64,000 bases of DNA from Dichetophora obliterata (Eukaryota > Arthropoda > Insecta > Diptera > Sciomyzidae): NCBI GenBank assembly GCA_963920525.1, contig OY986438.1:188495888-188559887 (forward strand). Reading direction: 5' to 3'. Below, one piece after another: positions 34,515 to 46,928 of the stretch. How positions within the stretch are numbered: position 1 is the first letter of the stretch; every line of letters starts with the position of its first letter. A program made the position numbers and the translations under genes. The notes beneath the pieces are model-generated. The model was not told the origin of the DNA, ran no database searches, and saw nothing but the letters and a program-made list of their open reading frames with translations.

Positions 34515-35140
34515 GCTGCATTTACTAATGTGACAGCAAACATTTAAGCGCAACTGTTGTGTGGCCTAGTCTCAAGCGGCACGTGTTTCAATATTTTAGG
34601 CATTGCAAATAACAAAGCATATACCAATCTATGGGTATGTTTTAAAAATTACTTTTTGCGGTTGAATTAGATTTTTCCTGCATACTTTCCTTCCACTGAG
34701 ATTTATAAAGTAAAAAAAATAACAATAGAAAAAAGGCGAACGAGAAACTTCATCTATGTGGCAAGTTTATGAAGAGTGAAGAAGTAGAAAAAAAGGCATG
34801 CAACACGTGGTGATGAAAAATACTTTCGAAGGATATTAATGTTTTTTCCCTTAATGTGCACACTTAACGCCCAAACGCAAAAGCACAAAGCAATAAAGTC
34901 CCATAAAAAAGCTTACATCTGCAGACATAAACAAAAAAGTTTAATAAAAAAGCCTGTTGAGTAAATAGACAAATACTACGTTAAACCCAAAAGATAAATA
35001 TTTCAAAAGCATTTAAGCATGATTGTTATGGAAGGACTCATTTAATGTGCTCATGTTCTCCACGTGTTTGGTTTTAATTAAAATAAAACGGTAAAGGTGC
35101 TATTTACACACACCTTTACGCATACTATTGCAATCTGTGA
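34515..35140. other. Unassigned non-coding DNA
   Basis: Somewhat less AT-rich than its neighbours, with no reading frame or repeat that I can support. Confidence 0.4.
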
Positions 35141-35145
35141 TATAA

Positions 35146-37929
35146 CCCAGCAAACATTATGACTCTTAAAAGACTATTTTAAGACTCATATATATGAGTC
35201 TTTATAGTCATAATGCGCTCAAAAAAGACTCTTTTATTAGTACTTTTTCGTATGTTATGGGTTCCAAAATATGATTCATAACAAGGACTGTGTTATGTTT
35301 CTTTTTGGAGCCATAAAAAAGACGCTTTTAAGACTCATATTTATAACTCTATTAAGACTTATATAAAGGACTCTTTGAACACTCATAATTAAAACTCTTT
35401 TAGAACTCATATAAATTATTTTTTAAGAGTAATACTTAAGACTCTTTTAAGACTCATATTTAAGACTCTTTTAAGAGTCGTATTTAATACTCATTGAGGA
35501 CTCATAATAAAGACTCTTTTAGAACACATAAAAATTATACTTTTAAGAGTCATACTTAAGACTCTTTTAGGACTCATATGTAATACTCTTTTAAGACTCA
35601 TATAAAGGACTCTTTGAATACTCATAATTAAGATTATTTTAGAACTCTTATAAATCATTATTTTACGAGTCCTATTAAGGACTCTTTTAAGACTCATATT
35701 TAATACTTTTTTAAGACGTATGTAATGAAATCCGTTAGGAATCATAAATTAAACTCTTTTAGAACTCATATTATTTACTATTTTAAAAGTCATAAGGTCC
35801 ATATTAAAGACTCTTTAAAGTCTCAGAAAATAGACATTTTTATACACAAATTGTAGACTTTAATTTGATGTTATTACAAGACTAGCCAACATTTTCTGAA
35901 GCTTGAAGCAAAGGTATGACCCTTTTATGAAAACTCATAAAACGTTTCATAAAAGGATCATATTTGTGACATTTTATCTAAGACATTTTATCCGAAACAC
36001 AATGAAATTGATTTTTTCTATATATTCAATTTATTTTAATTAAATTTTTTTATTCATTCAGTCAAAAAAAAAAATTACATTAAAACATATTCAAATAACA
36101 TATATTTATATTGGACGTTAAATTTATTTTAATAAAAGTTTTTAATTCAATCAGAAAAAAAAAATATAAAAACTTAACCAAATTACATTTATTTGTTTGT
36201 CCTTATATAGAAAGAAAGCAGTTATAAGTAAAGTATAAGTAATAAAAAAAAGATATTTCAATGTTTGTTCTTATAATTAACTCTATCTTTTGCAGTTTGC
36301 AACCAGCGTGCACAGGTTAATGAAAATTTTTTTTCGGTGTGATTAAACTTTCGGAAAAATGCACCTAAAAACAAAAATGAAAAAAAATAGTCATGATGAA
36401 TATTAAGCAGTAATATTGCATTAATGGCTATTTTAAAACCAAAGTATAAGGAAAAAAAAAAACAATAAGTTAAGTTTTGTTGTATTTGAAAATTTATTAT
36501 TAGTTCACTTACCACGTACTATAGCTGATGTTACAGCAAATCCATTTAAAATAGTTTTGTTACATTACTCCACTAAAGACACAAACTCACTATGAACATT
36601 TATAATTAAATAATAGTAAGAAATTAAATTACTTCCACGCACTTCGACGTTTAAACTCCAAATGAATATTTCAATTGAATGCTTGCTGCGAACCAAAAGC
36701 GCAGCAAGCTGCTCGCAGCAAGAAAGGAATTCCACGAAATGTGGCGCCAGCATAGCAAGCGCCTTATTATTCAGAAATTAGATTCACAGGAATCACAGGA
36801 ACTTCGCGAATTACATTTTAAGGGCAAATAGAAATGTTTTTCGTAACGCATTGGAGTCAGATTCAATTTTCGTTTACTAGTCTATGATGACTAATGACAT
36901 TTTAAATACTTATTATATTTATTTCTAAATAAATCTAATAAATCATAAAACTCGCATACAAATGACTGCATTATGAGTCTTTTTTATGATTTGTCATAAA
37001 ACACTAATAAAGAAGAGACTTTTATGACTCCATTTTATGAACACTCATAAAACATGCATAAAAAGAATTTTTTTATGAGTCTTTTTTATGAACATTCATA
37101 AAACATGCATAAAAAGATTCTTGTATGAGTCCTTTTTATATGCACTCATAAAACACGCATAAAAAGTATTCTTTTGTGACTCCATTTTATGAACACTCAT
37201 AAAACATGCATAAAAAGGATTATTTTATGATTCTTTTCATGAACACTCACAAAACATTCATAAAAAGGATTCTTTTATGAGTCCTTTTTATGAGCACTCA
37301 TAAATCTCACATAAAAGTATTCTTTTATGACTCCGTTTTATGAACACTCATAAAACATGCATAAAAAAATTCTTTTATGAGTCTCTTTTATGAACACTCA
37401 TAAAACATGCATAAAAAGATTCTTGTATGAGTCCTTTTTATATGCACTCATAAAACACGCATAAAAAGTATTCTTTTATGACTCCATTTTAAGAACACTC
37501 ATAAAACATGCGTAAAAATGATTATTTTATGATTCCTTTTCATGAACACTCACAAAACATGCATAAAAAAGATTCTTTTTTTATGAGTCCTTTTTATGAG
37601 CACTCATAATTCGCACATAAAAAGTATTCTTTTATGACTCCGTTTTATGAACACTCATAAAACATGCATAAAAAGGATTCATTTATGAGTCTTTTTTATG
37701 AACACTCATAAAACATGCATAAAAAAGATTCTTGTATGAGTCCTTTTTATATGCACTCATAAAACACTCATAAAAAGTATTCTTTTATTATTCCTTTTTG
37801 TTAACACTCATAAATCACGCGTAAAAAAGACTCTCTTATGACTCATTTTTATTAACACTCAGAAAACACTCACATAAATGACGCATTTTAGAGTCATATT
37901 TTTTGAAGGCTCATAAAATGTTTGCTGGG
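35146..37929. mobile_element. Array-flanked TIR element I (CCCAGCAAACATT ends) with exon-bearing core
   Basis: CCCAGCAAACATT opens the element and its inverse closes it (AATGTTTGCTGGG, 37917-37929, allowing one change). The left array (about 35157-35840) is built of AGACTCTTTTAAGACTCATA-type units. The right array (about 36940-37910) has ~50-bp units around CACTCATAAAACATGCATAA. The right array has a ~300-bp higher-order period: TTGTATGAGT recurs at 37121, 37423 and 37732. The core between contains a two-exon coding fragment on the minus strand. Target duplication is not clear. Confidence 0.7.
36258..36555 (-). pseudogene. Two-exon coding fragment in the core of element I
   Basis: On the minus strand a short exon ending NGFAVTSAIVR stops at 36513 before GTAAGTG; a 148-bp intron (36365-36512) ends TTTTTGTTTTTAG; the next exon continues in phase as GAFFRKFNHTEKKFSL, then CARWLQTAKDRVNYKNKH and a stop at 36258. 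The phase across the intron is consistent (split Gly codon). The ending WLQTAKDRV resembles the tail of DUF4806-type insect proteins, but that is from memory and weak. No upstream exons are certain, so this is a gene fragment. Confidence 0.5.
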
Positions 37930-37934
37930 AATCA

Positions 37935-39460
37935 ACTCATTTATATGCATGCTGCCTAAATGCATGCTTAGGTAAATGAAAGCTTAAGCAAATCACTTTT
38001 TTAATGGTTTTTTTTATAAAAGGTAATCTCATTTTTTTTTTAAATTTTTAATATTTATGTATGATACACTTAATATTTTTATTTTATTAAAATAAAATTA
38101 TTCGTTTAGTTTGAGTGTCAAAATAGAGAAATCTTTCTTGTATTAGATAATAAAGATTATAAAATAAAATAAAATTCTTAAAATTATTATAAAATAAAAT
38201 AAAAATGTATACTAAAATAAATGAAAATAATATTAATTAACACAGAAAGAATTCAAGAAAAATTTGAGGTCGAAATTAAATGCTGCATTATGCAAGTTGA
38301 AGCCACACACACACACACACACACAATGTAGAAGAATTGCCTACTCTTTAAAAAATACTATGTACTAAAAATAGTTGTGTGCGTGAACAACAAATGAAAG
38401 CGTTAGGTAGAATGATAAACAAAAAATTCAACGCATACAAAAGTGATGTCAAAAGAGTACGAGCAGCTAGTAAAAATCATGTCCTTGCTCCGGTTTATAG
38501 CATTTTTCCTTTTTTTAATTTTAGCTTTACTACTTACACAAGTACAAGAATATATTGCGACACTTGCGATGACGTCATTGCAACTGTAGACATGCATGTT
38601 GATAGCATGCTGTTTATATGGCGCTTTATAGTTTCCAAGATCTGAAGGAAATCTATTTTTAACCCAGTTTCAGTTTAATGAACTATAGTTAGCACCACAA
38701 ATACATTAACACTCACTCACATACTCATACTACATGTTTAAGGGCGGGTAGAATAGCTTACAACTATTTCAGCTATTTACAAAATGGCGGTAAGGTGAAC
38801 TGCTTGCGTATGGGTGTGTAAAATTTTTGCAGTTCCTGCAATGTTGCAGCATACCGAATTACACTGCATCAGCAGAAGTAGCAGCAATTTCGTCATCGTT
38901 ATCCTTGGTCGTCTGTTAGAGCTGTAAAAAGGACGTTGAACTAAAGTGCACAGATAGAAAGATAGACAAAGCACACAGCACAGCGAGGACAATTGCAGTT
39001 AGTTCAGAACTTTTGTGTGTATATGTGAATGAGTGTGTGAGTGTGTTTGTGAGTTGGTGTGCGCATTGCAATAAAATTAGGTATTATTCCCTCAAGAAGG
39101 TTGCACAAAGGTGCATTTTTTGCAGTACTTTCTGTGCCGGTTGTAGTTTTGAGCAATTTAACAGTTGGCAGGTACACAATGAAAAATATAACGTAGTGTG
39201 AATAATTGATTTTTTTTTAGAATATGCATTGACATATTCAGAAGCTACGTAATTTTTAGCTTCTCTGCTATAGTGCTACGAAAATATTTGTTTCATTCAT
39301 TTTCTACAATGTTGCCAACAGTTGCATACCAAAAGGAAGCAACTTAAAAATAATCAAATGTTATCCACACGCTTTCAAATTTTTTATCAACTTACTTAAG
39401 ACATAAAGAAATAGAGATGCCGATTAGAATAAAAAAATGTTTGAAATTGTCTTTAAACAC
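37935..39460. other. Higher-complexity non-coding DNA with a CA microsatellite
   Basis: Contains an AAAATAAAATAA-rich tract (about 38090-38220), a (CA)11 run at 38304-38325 and GT-rich text at 39015-39063. 38.4-39.4 kb is less AT-rich and lacks the inverted repeats seen elsewhere, so it may be original single-copy DNA. The frames at 38379-39201 overlap each other on both strands and show no domain. Confidence 0.45.
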
Positions 39461-39466
39461 ATATAT

Positions 39467-39713
39467 CTGTGGTCACAAGGAATAACGACTAAACTCAAAA
39501 TATCGTAAAAAACGTTATTTTAATTGCACGAACTACGACACATTTTTTTGAAATATATGAACGGTCACAAACAAAATACATGCATACATAAGTGATGATC
39601 AATTCTGGGCAAAAAATGGATATCTACACACTTCCAAAAATTGGCAATAAAGTAAATTCTATATCGCTTTTTTACGATATTTTGAGTTTAGTCATTATTC
39701 CTTGTGACCAGAG
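39467..39713 (+). mobile_element. 247-bp MITE, CTGTGGTCACAAGGAATAA ends, copy 1
   Basis: Left CTGTGGTCACAAGGAATAAC continues GACTAAACTCAAAATATCGT; the right end inverted reads CTCTGGTCACAAGGAATAAT then GACTAAACTCAAAATATCGT. ATATAT flanks both sides (low-complexity, so weak as a duplication). A second copy of exactly the same length lies at 59436-59682 in the opposite orientation. No coding content. Its right flank is the start of the outer Helitron. Confidence 0.85.
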
Positions 39714-40197
39714 ATATATCTATATATATAAAGCAAAGTCGGGTTTGTTACACCATTTATAACTCAAGAACGGCTGGACCGACTCTAATGATCTTTTATT
39801 TGTTGGATTTGTGTTCATCCCGAATAGCAGAATAACTATTAAAATATCGGAAAAACTCAGCAGGCGTGGCACCTTCCATACAAATGAAATCTTCTATATC
39901 GAATAGCTTTGGAATTATAGGTCGCACAGCAACGGAATTCGGTATTCGACCTTAATCTTCACTTGCCGTTCTATTGGTAAAATTTTATGGGCGTTGGACG
40001 TAGGGAGTGGCACTTTTTCAGCAGCCCAAATTTCCAGTATAACTTTCAAGCTATAAGTCACATATTAATGAAACCCGGTTCGAACGTACTATTTATTCGT
40101 GTCTTTCGACTGGTAAAATTGAGCAAGTATAGGCCAAAGGGGTGTGGAACCGCCCATACAATTCAAATTTAAGATATCGAATAGCTTTGGAACTAAA

Positions 40198-43100
40198 TCT
40201 ATATATATAAAATGGAATGTGTGTTTGTTTATTTGTTTGTTTGTACCTTATAGGAGACCAAACCTCTGGACCGATCTTCCTGAAATTTTCACAGCATTTA
40301 ACTGGGACTCTGACATGATTAATAGGGTACTTTTTTGACCACACCCACTTTTACGCCCACTTTTTTAAAATTATGAAATTGCTCCCATATAGTTTTAAAC
40401 AGATTTACTTCAAATTGTATACACATTATACTCAAGGCGAGGTAGAAATAAACATTTCTTACGCCACTCCCCCCTTCACGCCCCTTTTCACACCAAATTT
40501 AAGTTTTAAACTTTTTGTTCTCTGTACAAATTTGTTCCTTCCAACGGATTTTTTATTTGGTAGTATATTGCTCTTAATACTGTTAACGTCGCCTTATTAC
40601 TATGAACCACGCCCACTTCACCGCCCCTTTTTTAATTCAGAAACTTACTTATACTACTAACAATAATTGCTATACAAAATACTTTTTTTGTAATATGTAT
40701 TTACCTAAAGTTTTATATACTTTTTATCTACAGGTAAGGTAGCCATAGATTTTTTTATTACCAAATCCCCTTTTTCGCCCCATTTTACTTTAATTATAAT
40801 AAATTTGCTCTCAATATGGTATATATTTGGTATCTTTAAAAAGTGTTGATGCACAAAAACATTCTGAAATAATTTTTTTATTATTGTTTTTTTTTTAATT
40901 ATTATCAACACAATTAAATTTGAATATTAATATTGCACTACTTTTCCTTCAAGTGTTACATGAGGTGCGATTGCCAACGCGTGTTATAACGCTTACCATA
41001 TCATTGACATACTTACAATTAAAATTATGTATATGGCAATTCATTTCACTAATTAAGAACGCTTCTGATTGGCTGCCGTAAGAATAAATACTATTTCACC
41101 AAACGGGAGCTATGTTTGCAGAAACTTTCACAGCATGTTACTATGACTCTGGAAGGAATAATAGGCTATATGAAGTTTTTATTGGACAAAGGGGCGTGGC
41201 ATCGTCCATATAACCCAAAAATTTAAATCGCCATATTTGGAGCATTTTTTGACCTACGTTGATGATATTTGGTACATATGGTATTGGCGTAATTAGGAAT
41301 ACGTACCAGGAGAAAATTGGGTGGGACCACGCCTCTTTTCAGGAAAATTAAAATCGCAATATAGTCTTAACTACTGGACCGATCTTTATTAAATTTTCAC
41401 AATAGGATATTCTTACGAAATAATAAATTCTTAACTATATAAAGTTGTGAGTGGACAAAGGGGCATGGCCTCGCCCTTATAACCCAAAATTTAAAATCAT
41501 CATTTTCACAGCGTGCAGCTTTGACTCAGGAATACTAATAACATGATAATATTTTTCAACCATGCAGACTTCTGCACCTACTTTTTTACTACGTTTATTA
41601 ACGCCTTTACCTCAAATTTAAAATACATAATAATTAATATAGTGGGGTAGCCCCATTCTCTTTCTCACACAACTTTCTGCAAAACAGCTGATTTTGTAAT
41701 ATGTGTTAATTAAAATAGAGAGTGGAGTAACCCCATTCTCATTCTCCCACAACTGACTGCGAAACAGCTGATTGTGTAATTGCTGCTTCTTGATTGGTCT
41801 AAAAATAAAAAGGGGCAAATTACATGCGGTTCAGTGCTGAATTATAATTGGTTTACAACAAAAAAAGGGGAGAAGCATTGCAATAATTAAATTAAAATTA
41901 AATACATAAATTTTTGTAAATCTGCTTATATATATAAAATGGAATGTGTGTTTGTTTATTTGTTTGTTTGTACCTTATAGGAGACCAAACCTCTGGACCG
42001 ATCTTTCTGAAATTTTCACAGCATTTAACTGGGACACTGGCATGATTAATAGGGTCCTTTTTTCGACTACGCCCACTTTTACGAACAATTTTTTAAAATT
42101 ATGTAATTGCTCCCATATAGTTTTTAACAGATTTACTTCAAATTGTATACACATTATACTCCAGGCGAGGTAGAAATAAACATTTCTTACGCCACGCCCC
42201 CTTTAACGCCCCTTTTCACGCCAAATTTAAGTTTTAAACTTTTTGTTCTCTGTACAAATTTGTTCCTTCCAACGGATTATTTATTATTTGGTAGTATATT
42301 GATCTTAATGCTGTTAACGTCACCATATTACTATGAACCACGCCCACTTCAACGCCCCCTTTTTTAATTCAGATACTTACTTATACCACTAACAATGTTT
42401 GCTATACAAAATACTTTTTTGTAATATGTATTTACCTAAAGTTTTATATACTTTTTATCTACAGGTAAGGTAGCCATAGATTTTTTTATTACCAAATTCC
42501 CCTTTTTCGCCCCATTTTACTTTAATAATAATTAATCTGCTTCCAATCTATACATAAAAATGAATGTCTGTCTGTCTGTTTGTTTGTTTGTTTGTGCTTT
42601 ATAGGAGGCCAAACCTTGGACCGATCTTCCTGAACCTTACACAGCATTTTACTATGACTCTGGAAAGAATAAAAGGCTATATGAAGTTTTTATTGGACAA
42701 AGGGGCGTGGCACTGCCCATATAACCCAAAATTTTAAATCGCCATATTTTGGGCATTTTTTGACCTAAGTTGATGCTGTTTGGTACATATGGTATTGGCA
42801 TAATTAGGAATACGTACCAGGATAAAAGTGGGTGGGACTACGCCCCTTTTTAGGAAAATTAAAATCGCAATATAGTCTTAACTACTGGACCGATCGTCAT
42901 TAAATTTTCACAATAGGATATTCTTACGAAATAATAAATTCTTGACTATATATAATTGTGAGTGGACGAAGGGGCGTGGCCTCGCCCATATAACCCAAAA
43001 TTTAAAATCGTCATATCTTGGGCATTTTTTGACCAACGGCGGCAGTATTTGCTATATATGGTATTGGCATGAATAGAAATACGTACCAAAAGAAAAGTGG

Positions 43101-43623
43101 GCGGAGCACGCCCCTTTGTTTGCGATATATTGGAGGCTGGACCTGATAACCGATCTTAAATTTTCACAGCGTTCAGCTTTGACTCAGGAATACTTATTAC
43201 ATGATAATATTTTTCGACCATGCACACTTCTGCACCTACTTTTTTACTACGTTTATTAACGGCTTTACCACAAATTTAAAATACATATTAATTAAAATAG
43301 TGGGGTAGCCCCATTCTCTTTCTTCCACCACTGTCTTCAAAACAGCTGATTTTATAATACGTGTTAATTAAAAAAAAGAGTGGGGTAACCCCATTCTCAT
43401 TCTCTGATTGCGTAATTGCTGCTTTTTGAGTGGTCTAAAAATAAAAAGGGGAGCACGAAGCAAATTACATGCGATTCAGTGCTTAATTCTAATTGGTTTA
43501 CAACAAAAAAAGAGGTGAAGCATTGCAATAATTAAATTAAATAAATAAATTTTTGTAAATATATAAATACTTTTAATTTTATTTTATACGAGGGGGGTAG
43601 CAAAGCACACCGGGTTCAGCTAG
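40198..43623 (+). mobile_element. Inner composite Helitron, partial head-to-tail dimer
   Basis: Begins TCTATATATATAAAATGGAA and ends ACACCGGGTTCAGCTAG between A (40197) and T (43624). Joining the flanks restores AACTAAA|TGCCGTATAATAATG, which matches the neighbouring repeat AACTAAATGTCGTATCACAA (about 43759). Inside, block A (40198-40800) recurs at 41921-42532 (offset 1727), and block C (41130-41920) recurs at 42640-43565 (offset 1511). Only the second copy has the CTAG terminus. A third Helitron-like start (TCTATACATAAAAATGAATG) is at about 42557. No protein. Confidence 0.8.
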
Positions 43624-44192
43624 TGCCGTATAATAATGAAATTCAGTATAGGGTTGCCACTTGTTGATATGCTTCTACTGGAAAACTGGGATGGGCTTTG
43701 AAAAAGGGGGTGTGGCTCCGCACAAACACTTTAAATTTTTGATATCAGATAGCTCTGAAACTAAATGTCGTATCACAACGAAATTCAGTATGGAATTACT
43801 TTTGGATGATATCCTTTTACTAGAAAACTGAGACGGTCATGGAACAAGGGGGTGTGGCTCCGCCCTTAAAAGCCAAGTTTTTGATATCGAATAGCTTTGG
43901 AAACAAATATCATATAACAATGAAATCAGTATGGAGTTACTTATTGGTCAGGCACTTTTACTGGAAAACTGGCACGGGCATTGGAAACTTGGCGTAGCTT
44001 CGCCTACACAAGCTAAATTCAATTCAATATACTTCAATGCAAAAACTAACTTTTTTTCTGGCATTTTATAGCAAAATCAAATCTTCTATACGAACAAAAA
44101 TTTCATCATTTTTAATTTTAAAACCGTAACTTTTGCAATTGAAAGAGATTTTTATCTTCATTACTTTTTGGTAAAGTTAAATTTTAAACTCC

Positions 44193-44639
44193 TTGAATGT
44201 GTCTGGCTTACCACCGCACAATTTACAACTGAAGGTTGGCTCGGTAGTCATCATGCTTCGAAATCTAAACCAACCAAAACTATGCAATGGAACGCGTTTG
44301 GTGATAAGAAAACTGATGATCAGTGTCATTCACGCCATAATACTCAAAGGAAAATTAAAAGGTGAGGAAGTTTTCATTCCGAGGATTCCGATGATTCCAA
44401 CTGATATGCCCTTTGAGCTTAAACGAATTCAATTCCCGATTCGTCTTGCTTTCGCCATGACGATTAATAAATCACAAGTCCAGTCCCTTAGTGTTTGTGG
44501 TCTGAATTTAGAAAATGAATGTTTTTCTCATGGTCAATTGTACGTGGCATGTTCACGTGTCGGCAAACCATACGCTTTATTTGTTCTTGCACCTGATAAC
44601 AAAACGAAAAATGTCGTATATCATAAGGTGCTTCACTGA
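44193..44639 (+). pseudogene. Helitron RepHel, PIF1-helicase C-terminal part
   Basis: About 148 codons reading [20 protein letters not shown], then [44 protein letters not shown] and [16 protein letters not shown]. This is the end of the PIF1-type helicase (motifs V and VI; the usual INK(A/S)QGQ has Gly changed to Val). The Rep endonuclease and the rest of the helicase are not present upstream, so this is the tail of a once autonomous element carried by the outer Helitron. A cellular PIF1 is unlikely given the Helitron-type wording and context. Confidence 0.9.
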
Positions 44640-45441
44640 AGACAATCAACCCGAGTGCACTTCATGCAGCAAAATACATAGCTTCAATAAAGTAAATATC
44701 TTGCTGATATGCTATTGAAATACTTCATTTTTGTACTTAATAAACTATTACTTACTTAATACATTTTTTGTATTAATTTTATCATATTAATATAAATTAA
44801 TAAAATAAAATCGGGTTAGTTATACCATTTACATATAACATATAAAGATCGGCTGGACCGATTTAAATAGTCTCTTAGTCTCTTATTTATTGGATTTTCT
44901 TTGCCTCAAATAGCAAAATAGCTTTTAAAATATAGGAAAAATTCACGGAAAAAAGTTACATCAAAGTTAATTATTTACATTAATAAAAATCATTTTCTGT
45001 TTGTTTGACTAGAATACAAATCTTAACGGCTGGACGGATTTAACTCAAATTTGGCTCACATTTTACTTGAATCTTAGATTATGCTTTGACATAATTAGTT
45101 TTGACCACGCCTCTTCCACCCTTTTACAAGTTAGGGTAATCAACAAACTAGCATAATTTTTTTAGCGAAAAGCTTCGTTTAATTAATTTTAAAAAATTCT
45201 GTTATTTTGACACCAAAAAATTCACATATCTTCAAGACTGCAAACATTTTTAGTACAACGTCTTTTTCTAATAACGCCGTTTCTTTAGAATGACAAAAAA
45301 CCATTTTGCATATTTCCATACGCTTTACGTCAAAAGCTTATTTTTTTTCTGGCTAAAAATCGTTATCTTCTGAACGAATAAAACCTAAACACAAAAATTT
45401 TACGTTTCCCCCCCGAGTAACACCGGGTATATCAGCTAGTA

Positions 45442-46228
45442 TATATATATATATTAGGGTGGTTAGCCTAAAAATAATTTTTTGTGGATGCAGCTTTTCC
45501 TCTTCCTCTTGACCTAAAGATTACAATTGGTAAACATTTAGAGGTGGCACTTTTTTCTTGTTTTTCCATACGATTTGTTTGGGGAAAAAAATGATTTTGT
45601 GGTATAATTCAATTTTGAACCTCATCTATAAAGAAAATTGGCTGAGAAAAATATATGTGTTCCGTCAAATTTTTCCTTCTCTGACATAACCGAATTTAAT
45701 GCAAATCCGATTATTATTTCCGGATCTGTGGCGCACTTCTCAAAACTATCTACAAATCTATAGTGTTTTACGTGCAAAGCTCAGTGAAATTTAAATTTTA
45801 CTTTCAAAAATTTGGATATAACTTTTTTGTTTAGAAACACCTGGGGTTGAATTACAGCATCTGCAAAATTACAAAAGGCATGGCAAGACAAGTGTCATTA
45901 AATTTTGACGATTTTGCTCGATCACGGATGCTATTATTTGACCCCTGTTTTAAAAAATAGTAAATAACCTATCAAACGTTCCATTCGATACCATTTAAGC
46001 GCTTGAAGATATTCGCGTTCAAAGTTCACTGAAACTGGTCATTCGCCAATATTTCCGCTCCTGTTTTCCATACAGTAAATATTGTGTGAAGAGAATTGTA
46101 GATCATATGGTTCTGTTCAAAAATTTCCTTAACTGTTTTAAAACAAAAGCAACTGTTTCCACGAAATGGGACATGATATGTCTAAACAGCGCAAAGTATA
46201 AAATTCCTTTGAAGAGCATTGATGTTCG
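45442..46228. other. Unassigned non-coding DNA
   Basis: TATATA run, then AGGGTGGTTAGCCTAAAAAT and AT-rich sequence without reading frame or repeat partner that I can prove. Confidence 0.4.
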
Positions 46229-46928
46229 CACTACACTGAACCAAAAAGGTACATTATATTAATGAAAAGGTGCATTAATTTCAATGAATTATTCATTGAT
46301 TTTGGTCCAATGAACTGTGGTCATTGATTTCAATGAATTTTCTTCATACTTTAATGAATTGTTCATTAAACTTAGTGATTTTCAATAAATGGTTCCTTGA
46401 ATATCAATGTACACTTCATTGAATTCAATGAACACGTTCATTAAAAAATGCCAAAATTAATGATTTTTTCATTGAATTTAATGAAAATTTCATTTAATTC
46501 AATGTAAAGTTCATTGAATTCAATGTAAGGTTCATTGAATTCAATGTAAGGTTCAGTGAATTTAATGTATAGTTCAATGAACCTTACATTGAATTCAATG
46601 TATAGTTCATTGAATACAATGTATAGTTCATTGAATTCAATGTATTCAAGTTCATTGAGTTCAATGTATAGTTCATTGAATTCAATGTATTATAGTTCAT
46701 TGAATTCAACGTTGATTTCATTGAATTTAATGTATTAAGTTCATTGAATTTAATGTATTTAGTTTATTGGATTCAATGTACAGTTCATTAAATTTGATGT
46801 TTTCAGTTCATTGAATTCCATGTATATTTCATTAAATTTAATGTATTTAGTTCATTGGAATGAATGATCTATACATTACATTCAACGAATTATTTGTTAA
46901 TCCCTCTCTAAACATTTTTAAAATTTTT

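Larger units (their letters stand above)
39719..45439 (+). mobile_element. Outer Helitron with helicase C-terminus
   Basis: Starts TCTATATATATAAAGCAAAG and ends ACACCGGGTATATCAGCTAG, with A before and T after, the Helitron insertion context. It has no inverted repeats. Interior text uses Helitron-typical phrases (CGGCTGGACCGACT near 39769; AAAGGGGGTGTGGCTCCGC). The RepHel C-terminus is at 44193-44639. A 150-bp block near the start (39728-39870) is repeated at about 44808-44940. A second, composite Helitron (40198-43623) has inserted into it. Confidence 0.75.

Noticed and set aside
35491..35745. 84-codon frame with repeated LKRVL
   Set aside because: Translation of the AAGACTCTTTTAAGACTC array.
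38379..38645. Overlapping frames on both strands near the CA microsatellite
   Set aside because: No domain, no splice context, and equal openness on the opposite strand.
46556..46738. Repetitive Met/Asn/Ser/Tyr frame, and a similar one at 47811-47996
   Set aside because: Pure translation of the CATTGAATTCAATG array.
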